Shown: one piece after another, positions 55,397 through 64,000 of the stretch
Numbering within the stretch: position 1 is the first letter of the stretch
How the letters are laid out: every line of letters begins with the position of its first letter
Assembly: GCA_021613535.1 (NCBI GenBank)
Contig: CP075493.1
Location: 4,216,001 to 4,280,000, forward strand
Reading direction: 5' to 3'
Origin: Adineta vaga
Lineage: Eukaryota > Rotifera
Length of the DNA: 64,000 nucleotides
Notes under the pieces: model-generated
Databases searched by the model: none
What the model was told of the DNA's origin: nothing
The model's input: only the letters and a program-made list of their open reading frames with translations
Position numbers and translations under genes: made by a program

Positions 55397-56224
55397 TGAA
55401 ATAGAGGAATATAAATCATCAATTAATAAAGAAAATATATTAAGAGAAGTAATACTTTTTCTTGTTCGGAATATGTTGTCTTATTAAATATGGATGTATG
55501 CGTCACTATCCTTGATTGCTACTTAAAATACTCGAGAAGCTATCTAATGAATTCTTAGTTTTGTCAGAAAAGAAAATAACGTGCTGAAATATCTTTTTTT
55601 CGATAATTGCATGCTGCATAAATCTCCATTTGTTTATTCTTTTCCAAATGTCAAAAAGAAGAAAACGACTATTTTATCCAATGATGAATAGTTCGTCACA
55701 TGAGTAATGATGTCTCAAAAGAATATATCTCGAACATTACCATGACTATACATTCACAAGAGATGTTATTACGCATAAAACATGCATACAAATCATTGAA
55801 TACGACGATTATAAACTAGAATTCCGAATATATGGATTGATTAAATAAATTACATTTTCTTCCTATAACTTCAATGTGAAAAATATGTGTCAAAATAAAA
55901 AATAAAAATCTTATTCATTTTTTTTTATTATTTGTTTCCATAGCATAGGCGTATTTCATTTGAATATAATAAAATTAACAAGATTCTTAATGAATTTTAG
56001 TTTATGAATAAAAAATATATGGATGACTTATATTTTAGTCGATTTTTATTCTTTGGAACATTGCCCTGAAAGAACAAATAGAAATACGAGAACGGTTTCG
56101 TTTGATTAGCTTCAATCGAATAATAAGTAAATAGAAAACATGGAGAAGACATAGAGATTTGTATAAAAAATGAGTGGAATGTTCAAATAAGATTGTAAAA
56201 ATCTGTAAAGAAGCAAACTGTTAG
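55397..56224. other. Intergenic, divergent promoters
   Basis: 828 bp between the receptor and LamG genes; A+T-rich, no coding support. Confidence 0.5.
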
Positions 56225-58350
56225 ATGCAAGGAGTTAGAATCAATCGAATTCAACCTAATTCACAAGATCATCATTATCATCATAAACATGTTCGTATTT
56301 TTCATGATTTAATTTTAATTATGCCTAATAGAATTAAAATTCTTTTTCTTCATTTTATTTAGAATATTATTCAACATTCGATACCAGAATCAATTGATGA
56401 CAATGAAGAATATGCATCAGAATCGATTTCATCTGCTGGTACACGATCAATATTATCTAATAGATCTAGTATTAGATCTGTATCTCCACCAATGGAAGTC
56501 ATCGAAATTCCACGTTCTGTTAACCGCATATCTCAATTACATACTCAATTATCAAATGTTCCCTCGTCGATTCGTACAATTAAAACAATTTCAAGACCAG
56601 CACCATCGTTTCGATCATATATTCTCTCGCCAGGTTCTCCTATATATCGAACAATATCATGGATACCAACAAAGACAAGTCCAATGAAGGAGAATGAAAT
56701 ACAACAATCAACTTCGAAAAAAAATAAACATATTTCCAAAATGTATAATATCTTATTTGCTGCTGTTGTGATTGGTTTAGGAATTGCTCTATGTGCAATT
56801 ATTATTTTGGCGGTACTTTTAGCTTTGAAAAGTAATGATTCATCATCCAATTCAGGTAAATAATCATAAAATCGATATCATTTTTCTATTGCATATCTTT
56901 AGAACGTTTTACATCATCATCATGTGCTGATAATTGTATGATGTCAATAACACCATTTCAAGATTCAACAATTGCATCATGGCAATTTGATGGTAGTCTT
57001 TCTGATGTCAACAATGTTTATTCATTATTGTATTCAAATCCACCAAATGTTGTTTATCGTACTGGTAATATAGGGGAAGCGGTATCCTTTTCGGGTGCAC
57101 AATATGTTTATGCAAGTACACATTTTATGAATATAAGCTATCGAAGTTGGACCGTCGAAGTGTAAGTTGATAGATTTAAAAAAATTATACATTACTTTGT
57201 TTTTTCTCCTGCTTCAAATAGTTGGCTACTATTGAACAGTGTTAGTAATACTCGAGGTATATTTAGTCAATGTCAAACAGCATCAACAACTGATCAATGT
57301 TTAACACTCAGTATACAAAATAAACGATTACATTTAGGGTTTACTAATAATGATCTGGATGGGACAACTATTTTGTCAGCTTCATCAGTTACATGGCGTC
57401 ATGTGGCTTTTGTTTATGATTATATTTTGATGCGACAATCCATTTATCTCGATGGTGTTTTGGAAGCAACAACAGGTGCATCTGGTATTCCTGTAGGTCC
57501 ATACAAAGGACAATCAGGAAATGTTTTAATTGGTCGAACAGATTCAGGAGATTATTTCGACGGTAGAATCGACCAGTTACAAGTATCAGGTAGTGCGAAA
57601 ACTGCTTGTCAAATTTTAAATGATGCAACATTAACAGCTTATTATGCTTTTGATATCGGTGCATCATATCTTGATTCGAGTATGAATGTCTTTCATGGGA
57701 CATCAAATTTATTAATTACATTATCTGGCCGTGTAAATCATGCGTATTCATTTCAGTATGAATATTCATACTTCCAATCACAAGCATTTACAGCTTATGA
57801 TTCTAATGAGCCATTTAGTGTAGCTCTATGGGTAAAACCATTCGTTGTCAATGGTGGCACATTAATTCATTTGTCAACAGGGAATGATGGAAGTAGTTCG
57901 GCTTGTTTTGATTTACTTGGCTTTAGTTCATCTGGTCAATTAATTGGACAACTCTATGAGGGATATGACTGTTGTGTTTGTTGTGTCGTAAATCCACTAA
58001 TATCTTGTCCTTGTCAAAGCTTAAGAAATGTTGCAGGACCAACAATGATTGTAAATACTTGGACACATATCGTTCTCACATATAGTAGTAGCAATGGTAT
58101 GGCACTCTATACGAATGGTACATTACGTGGAGTAACTGATTCATTTTCATCATTTCCTTCGTCGTCGCCTGACTATACAATTCGGCCATATATAACAGTT
58201 GGAAATCAACGAATAAGTGGTGGCTTACATGGTTGTTTAGGAAGTTCACCATCAGTTTCTTCCGGTTCTTATCGTGGAATGATTGATGAATTACGAATTT
58301 ATAGTCGAGAATTAACAAAAACTGAAATCTGCTCTTTATTTCATGTTTGA
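56225..58350 (+). CDS. Type II membrane protein with two LamG/concanavalin-like domains
   Basis: Exons 56225-56290, 56363-56855, 56903-57161 and 57222-58350 close at 648 aa. The cytoplasmic N-terminus is ~165 residues, Ser/Ile-rich with His repeats at the start. One membrane segment (ILFAAVVIGLGIALCAIIILAVLLAL, given by position ~163-188) is followed by two LamG-like (Laminin_G_3) domains. The first (~205-400) has 'DSTIASWQFDGSLSD', 'WRHVAFVYD' and 'YFDGRIDQLQV'. The second (~400-648) has 'LTAYYAFDIG', 'FSVALWVKP', 'WTHIVLTYSSSNGMALY' and 'GMIDELRIYSREL'. Such domains bind glycans or proteins at the cell surface. Unlike its relatives here, it lacks a Thr-rich stalk. Confidence 0.87.
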
Positions 58351-58901
58351 TCCTTGATAACTATGATAAAACATGAATGTATCATTAACAATGATATACT
58401 CTCTTTTTTTTCTACTCCTCTTTACACATTTTATTTTAGTTTTGTAAAAATAATCATTAATTCGTATGTTCTATTTTTTTTTAATATGCAGAATTTTAAT
58501 GACGAAGTTGTAATGTGAGTTTGCTGAGTCAAAATAGCATGTACATCAGTGAGATAACAAGAAAATTCAATTTTTAACTGACAAAACATAAAGGATTTTA
58601 TGATGAAATAAAAATTGTTGTCTATACATCAATAAAACGTGTCAAAATATTATCTATCAAACTTGCAAATAATTCTATATTCAATAGAAAAATAGCACGC
58701 TGTTTACAGTTTATTTAATATTAAATATATTTCCTTCCTGACTAAAGCATTCTCATAGTTTTGGAATGTGTTTAATAATAACAATAATATCTAGACAATA
58801 TGTATCTTGCAACTAGAGATATCAGTAAATAAAGAATTGACGTCTATTTAGAAAGTCATTTCATGATAGAACCGTGCCGATAAAGTGCGTTTATTTTACA
58901 G
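58351..58901. other. Intergenic region, 0.55 kb
   Basis: No gene supported. It ends in 'ttattttacag' directly before the next ATG, an acceptor-like sequence that could serve cis- or spliced-leader trans-splicing. Confidence 0.45.
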
Positions 58902-59620
58902 ATGTATACGTCGCGTAGCGCGGCCGTTCATCCTCAAAATGCTCTTTCTGGTTATCCAAAATCAAATTTAGATGATCCACGATATCGTCCGTAAGTGTAT
59001 TTTTGTACGACGAATTATATGTAATTATTAAAAATAATACTTTTATCGTTTTCATTGTTTAGTGGACAGTTTAGAAGATTAGATCCGAGAACACGACGTC
59101 GTCGCATACTTCGTTTTATTGTGGTATTAGTTATAATAGTTATTGCTCTTGTCGTTGGAGTAAAAATTGGTTTGAATCGTAATAAAATAACATGTGCTCC
59201 TAACCACGATTCAAGTACTACAAGTGCTTCAAGTAATTTCGTTTTTCTTTTACGAATGATAGAATCATTAATCTACAGAAAACACCTTATGTACCTTTAT
59301 ATTGTATAGTTCAATTCAATAATTCTATTTTTATAGTTCCGATTGCAACAACAACAACAACAACAACAAGCAGTGCATTGATGAACACCAATACTACAAC
59401 AACGACTTTAATCGCAAATAATAACACACTGTCAACAGCAGTAACATCAGTTTCAAACAGCACCAGTGCAATATCAGCTATAGACATTACTATTGAATCC
59501 GCAACAGAAATAAATGATATCATCAGTTCGGAAACAGCAACATCAGTAGACACGGCTATGAATAATAACACCCAGGCAGATAATGCTGGAATTAATGCGA
59601 ATAAGAGCCCCAGAGTATAA
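58902..59620 (+). CDS. Small type II membrane mucin
   Basis: Three exons, 58902-58990, 59063-59232 and 59337-59620, close at 180 aa. The cytoplasmic N-terminus ends with 'DDPRYRP' and a basic 'RRLDPRTRRRR'. The membrane segment is 'FIVVLVIIVIALVVGVKI' (~45-63). The rest is a Thr/Ser/Asn-rich stalk with no folded ectodomain. Exon 1 ends in CC|GTAAGT in phase 2, and the following intron is phase 1. This is the same layout as the first exons of the Hog-domain gene at 12558, which indicates a shared origin. It probably carries O-glycans at the surface. Confidence 0.8.
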
Positions 59621-59960
59621 ATAGTTCAGAATAAAACATTCATTGATATGTCACAAAAATCTTCTTAATCATTTGCTTCAAGCTAATTCCAGTCATATAT
59701 ACTACTTTTTTTTTGGTTTGAACTATGTATAATAATATTACAAAATAAATACTGACTTTACTCTGAAATATGTTCAAGTAGCATAGACAGACTATGCTAT
59801 GTCAGGATGAAGACAATAGAAAGAACTCTCAGAAAATATGAGATAGACATTCGTTTATCATTGAGCTGAAATTGCTTTAGAATTCTTTATTAAATCAATC
59901 AATTCCTGTTTAAATAATTTTAACAACATATAATTCATCATGGTTGTCTTTTTCTTCGTC
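59621..59960. other. Intergenic, convergent 3' flanks
   Basis: 340 bp, no feature beyond presumed untranslated sequence. Confidence 0.5.
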
Positions 59961-60924
59961 TTATTTTAAAACCAAACATCTTGCACTTATCTTACATAAA
60001 ACTCTTTTGATTTCTAGACGAAAAATTTTCGATGCATGAATAAAAATGAAAAAACTAAGACAAAATGGTATATGATGACTGATAATACCAAATCCATTAA
60101 GAAAATTATCAATTGTTCGATGTAATATTGTTCGAGTTTGATATTTTGTTGCTGCTTCATATGTATAATACATTGCTGCAGATATACTAAAACTCGTATG
60201 AACAAGATCATGATAATAGAGACTACGAAGAAGTTGAAAATCTTTTCTATGCATTGCATGTAATTGCTGTCGATTTTCAATTGGATTAGATTGAATTCGT
60301 CGAACATTTCTGAATGATAACATTGATAAAATCATCAATAGAATAGACGAGAGAAGAGCAATAAATAATGATAAATAAGAAACAAATTCCAAGTAGAATC
60401 CTGATGTATCATAATAACACTTATGATCTGAAGAATTTGCGTCTTGAATATTAACTTTAATCAATGTATGAGTGTAGAATAGTATCCAAAAGCATGTAGT
60501 AATACTTAACAAAAAATAAGCAAGCCGTTTGGAACTGTATAATCGAATATTAATATCGTGATGATATTAATAGACGATCAATTGATGCGCAGACAAAAAC
60601 ATTAGGTGAAAGTGTAGCAAATAGATAGGATAGATAGTAGTGGATCTTACAAATGATTACATTCGAATCTGCTGGATTAATATTAAAACCAAAGGACAAA
60701 ACCGTTCCTAACATGGTCGAATTTGTATAAAGTAAATTAATAAGAATACAATTAAGAAAATAGAATATACAAACATTTTTTCGCCAAGATTTTTTAAGAA
60801 ATATCATCAAGCTAAGCAAATTACCGATATTACTTATGATATAAAGTATCATTCCAACATATCGATTAGTATAAACAACGATATTGTTCAAAATTTCAAT
60901 AGTTTGTCTAGTTGATGAAGCCAT
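59961..60924 (-). pseudogene. Rhodopsin-class GPCR with a 4-bp insertion after TM3
   Basis: From the ATG at 60924 the frame gives TM1-TM3, ending 'VFVCASIDRLLISSR'. It then hits a stop at 'tat taa'. Skipping four bases (TATT) at about 60556-60553 restores 'NIRLYSSKRLAY' and continues through TM4-TM7 to the stop at 59961 ('IFRLEIKRVLCK'). The decayed tandem copy at 61212-62000 has no insertion at the same place ('FRNINTRL.SSKRLAY'), which supports the insertion being secondary. Otherwise the receptor is complete at ~305 aa. It is an orphan receptor of the kind expanded in bdelloids. It may be a recent pseudogene, a non-functional allele, or a sequence error. Confidence 0.72.
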
Positions 60925-61211
60925 GATAACTAGTTACAGGAAATTGTTCGTAAGTGATTCTTCTCTTAAGTATATAATAAAGATTAAATTTTCATTGGAT
61001 TTTAATTCTTTTTCTGAAAATCATTTCAGATAAAAATAACACTGGAGAGTTCTCAAAAATAAAAGTTCTTCAAGAACTTTCCTCCGATGTTTAAATTCCA
61101 TCCTTATTTGTCTGGCATTTATTAATTTATTCAAGACGATATGCTGTCTGTTATATCCTATGTAAAAACATGTTCATTTTGCATCCAAAAAATAATTACA
61201 TTAAAGCTGCT

Positions 61212-62000
61212 TTATATTAATTGTCTCTGAGAACTATCGTGTTGCATTCGAAGTCGATCACGTGATTCAATTCTACTCAGAATGCTAACAGCATCTAAAC
61301 TCATATTGTTTCTACTATTCTTGTCATTTTCATCATTATTTGTCTGTATAGTTTCTTTGCCACATAAGAATTGTTTGGTTTCTTGACGAAATGCTTTTGA
61401 TACGGAGACAAAGATGAAAAAAACATGCATAATGTGGAATATATCGTATTTATCGAACATTTCTCAATGTTATTATTGATAAAATAATAATGATAAGTCC
61501 AAAATTAATACTAAAAAACAAACATAGAATACGACATGAATTCAAAATAGAGTCCTGATATTTCGTAAGAACAAATAAATATCAACTTTGATCAACGTAT
61601 AAATATAGAAGAGAATCCAAAGAATTGTACCTATACTTAATGAAAAATATGCTAAACGTTTGGAACTCTACAAACGAGTATTTATATTTCGAAAAGACAG
61701 TAATAAACAGTCAATTGATGTAAAAATCAAAGTGTTAGGTAATCAAACTGCTAGAATATATGACATATAGTACAACAATTTACATAAAATCACGTGAGAA
61801 TTTTGTCCATTGTTATTATAACCATAGATGAAAAATGATGAAAGAAGTACACAATTCACATATGCTAAATTAACGACTAAACATTATTTCGCCATGATTT
61901 TGTCAGAAATATCAAAATATTTATAATCCTATCGATATGGCCTAGAATGTAAATAATAGAATCACCATATCGATAAAGATTAATATAACCGTTATTGAGA
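61212..62000 (-). pseudogene. Decayed tandem copy of the neighbouring GPCR
   Basis: Fragments in order on the minus strand match the gene at 59961-60924: 'HVILCKLLYYMSYILAV', 'PNTLIFTSIDCLLLSFRN', 'SSKRLAYFSLSIGTILWIL', 'FYIYTLIKVDI' and finally 'FHIMHVFFIFVSVSKAFRQE'. Several stops and frame changes interrupt it, and the TM5-TM6 region is largely deleted. It is clearly a dead duplicate. Confidence 0.8.
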
Positions 62001-62262
62001 GGAGAAATACTGCACTGTATACAGAATAAACTCTTCTATTCTTTTTTTTTGGAAATTAAGACATTGATTGTTATAGATATTTTTTCAAGAAAGTCAAGTA
62101 TATCTTTTAGATTCCAAGAAAAGAAATTAAAATATCTTATTGTTAAATGAAAAGAATGAATTTATTATAATTAAGAAAAAGTAAAACAAATTATTTGTGT
62201 GTTAGACTTAATAGGTATAAAAAAATTCGTAGTCTATTGTAATCCACGAGATATCATTGGAT

Positions 62263-62574
62263 TTATTTGCCTGTTTTGATTTCCATACATTCATCAGGAC
62301 GAAATCGTTTCTTGATACAAATATTTGGCTTACAACAGGGGTTGATGCCAAACTTGCATCGAACACAATCTTTACCGATACTAAGTTCCCGTGTGTCTAA
62401 TGATCCAGCATCATCATCTTCTTCACTATCACGTGTTATAGAACGAAGAAACATTCGTGCTTTCTTGTCGGATAATTCCATATCATTGTCATTATCAAGA
62501 AAGAGACGTTTGGCATTTGAAGTTGAAATAATGCACACGAAAGCAATAGCAGCAAGAAGAATAAATGTTTTCAT
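62263..62574 (-). CDS. Secreted cysteine-rich peptide precursor with knottin-like spacing
   Basis: 103 aa from the ATG at 62574. The signal peptide spans residues 1-~21 (MKTFILLAAIAFVCIIS). A pro-region of ~45 residues is acidic and contains KR/KK sites. The C-terminal part has six cysteines spaced C-x2-C-x6-CC-x4-C-x10-C, beginning 'CVRCKFGINPCC'. The CC pair in the centre of a six-Cys frame resembles inhibitor-cystine-knot peptides, although the first loop (x2) is shorter than usual. Such peptides can be protease inhibitors, antimicrobials, hormones or venom-like; which one cannot be told. No introns. A TATA box lies upstream. Confidence 0.75.
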   Translation of the reverse strand: MKTFILLAAIAFVCIISTSNAKRLFLDNDNDMELSDKKARMFLRSITRDSEEDDDAGSLDTRELSIGKDCVRCKFGINPCCKPNICIKKRFRPDECMEIKTGK

Positions 62575-64000
62575 ATTGATTTAAATAGAATCGAATGTTA
62601 CCCTGGTTGTGATGAATATTAAACTGAAGTCTGAGAGTAATTCCGCGTCTTTTTATACTATCGTCTCATTTCTCCTTTAAGGCAATTATCAAATATTTAA
62701 CTTATTCATCCGAAAGAAAGAATCACAGTATGTACACCGATCAGATCACAAGCACTCTTTTTTCGTTGTCGGCACTGTTGATATTATTCATGAGAAAGCT
62801 GATAAACATAAGTATTAAGAGAAGCGAATATGTCGTCGTTATATATTTGGCATTATACGATGAATTAAACAGCACAGCTTACATATGAAAGCTCATATTT
62901 CGTATTTCAAAATGATCGATACTTCATTTAATGTCATTGAGTACTTTTTATATATCTCTTTCTTTTTTTTTCTTCTAATCATGAATGATTATATAAACAT
63001 ATCTATTTCAACGAAATGATCTTATGTAGCAAATTGTCTAACATGAATAATCCGTATATTTTACAATGATCTACTATTTTGCATAACATATTGTAAAATA
63101 TATTCAATCACCATCATTACTCTTGTAACGACACGAGAAGGAAAAGACTTCATAACATAATCGACCAATCACCGTTTATTAATTTCTATTGACACAAGAA
63201 AAATATATTGTACTGGATAATTACGATAAATATCGTTTAATATTCTACAGAACGACTGGATACAAGAAATGATTAATCGCCAGGTTTCGAAATATAAAAT
63301 TCAAATGGGATCAATACGGACAGATTAGATTCTGATATGAATAATATTCACTCCGAAAATGTTTCAAGTTTCATAGTCTGTAAGATACAATCGATTAATA
63401 AATTCAATCCATGCCAGAGATCAGTAATTGTCAAGAAAAAAGCGAACGTTAGAACTCTCTTAAGACAATAACAAAAGAATTTGAAAAATCAACGATGTTG
63501 GATATAATTATATGTTGATAATGTTTGTCATTGATAAGATAAAGAAAACGATGGGTATTATGTGGGAAATAGTTTCATATGAATATTCTGAATGATAGTA
63601 TTTTTTTGAAGAAAATCAATTTTCAAAACAAAACTCATAGTCTCTAATACCTATCTGTTTCAAGGTGGAAATATTCTACAGATAGTAGAATATCAATGCG
63701 TACATTTCTTATTATAGTATTCCATCAAAATCATAAACTTTGACTTATTCTGAAGTATTCAAACATACAAAGGAGATTTGATCTTTTTCCAGTTTGCTTT
63801 CTATATTTAAAAAAAATGAAACTACACAATTTTGTTTTTTTCCATGCTGTTAAGTGGAAAATACCAACAAAACGTATTGCTTACTTTTTTCAGTATTGAG
63901 GAAAAGAATATGACTCATCAAACTATGTAGGAAGTAGGTAAAAACTAGGTTATGATTCAATACTATCAGTTACTACAGCACATGGTTACTTTTGTTCTTC
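62575..64000. other. Promoter of the Cys-rich peptide gene and 1.4 kb without genes
   Basis: Beyond the TATA element the region is A+T-rich with many stops in every frame. No gene, repeat or mobile element is recognised up to the window edge. Confidence 0.5.
62650..62657 (-). promoter_or_regulatory. TATA box candidate for the Cys-rich peptide gene
   Basis: On the minus strand this reads TATAAAAA, 75 bp upstream of the ATG at 62574, fitting a leader of about 45 nt. Confidence 0.5.

Noticed and set aside
1-64000. tRNA and rRNA genes
   Set aside because: I saw no convincing A/B-box pair with cloverleaf or rRNA block; manual scanning could miss a tRNA, so a covariance-model scan would be decisive.

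Overview
The window is animal nuclear DNA and most likely from a bdelloid rotifer (Rotaria, Adineta or a relative; genus not resolved). The reasons are: A+T-rich sequence (by eye roughly two thirds); gene models that close exactly when many 45-100 nt GT-AG introns are removed; animal genes (Argonaute, NOL9/Grc3-type kinase, PSME3IP1-like protein, SK-type channel, rhodopsin-class receptors); gene families typical of bdelloids (B-box/NHL proteins, caspase-like proteins, ADP-ribosyltransferase-LRR proteins, MORN proteins, Thr-rich membrane proteins); and several intron-poor genes of bacterial or fungal type. I recognised no transposon, rRNA, tRNA or CRISPR array. All product names rest on motif recognition by eye, without database searches.

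Layout. 1-7.3 kb: two tandem B-box/NHL paralogues (minus; the first runs off the left edge) flanking a damaged beta-helix surface-protein gene, then a caspase-like gene. 7.5-14 kb: three type II membrane proteins with Thr-rich stalks, including a complete 7-exon gene with a Hedgehog-type Hint (Hog) ectodomain. 14.2-15.8 kb: an arrestin-like gene and a small secreted protein. 17-26.4 kb: a metabolic block with a translocator-pyruvyltransferase fusion, GTP-type PEPCK, a Gfo/Idh/MocA dehydrogenase and an FAD amine oxidase. 27-35 kb: a damaged SK-type potassium channel, an F-box protein, a RING-LRR protein and an ADP-ribosyltransferase-like LRR protein. 35.5-45.5 kb: Argonaute, NOL9/Grc3-like kinase, a B-box propeller protein, a three-domain TIL inhibitor-like protein and a MORN protein. 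46.5-47.2 kb: a truncated receptor. 47.2-50.3 kb: 3.1 kb with no gene I can support. 50.3-54.4 kb: an ankyrin-oligoribonuclease gene, an RBR ubiquitin ligase and a PSME3IP1-like gene with a probable AT-AC intron. 54.4-62.6 kb: a receptor gene, two stalked membrane proteins, two decaying tandem receptors and a cysteine-rich secreted peptide.

Most interesting observation. The gene at 17405-19267 fuses a triose-phosphate/PEP-translocator-type (SLC35-like) membrane domain to an extra membrane segment and a polysaccharide pyruvyltransferase domain. Pyruvyltransferases use phosphoenolpyruvate (PEP), and fission yeast is known to need a separate PEP transporter for Golgi pyruvylation. The fusion therefore looks like a one-polypeptide 'import PEP and pyruvylate glycans' device. 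The next gene, converging on it, is PEPCK, a PEP-making enzyme. The functional link is inference.

Other strong points are the membrane-anchored Hog protein, the AT-AC (U12-type) intron, an ART-like domain lacking its catalytic acidic pair, a modular family built from short phase-1 Thr-rich exons, and a 45-bp coding minisatellite with a 315-bp higher-order period. Several genes (beta-helix, SK channel, ankyrin-Orn, a receptor) carry small frameshifts, partly at homopolymers, so real decay and assembly error must be separated before calling them dead.
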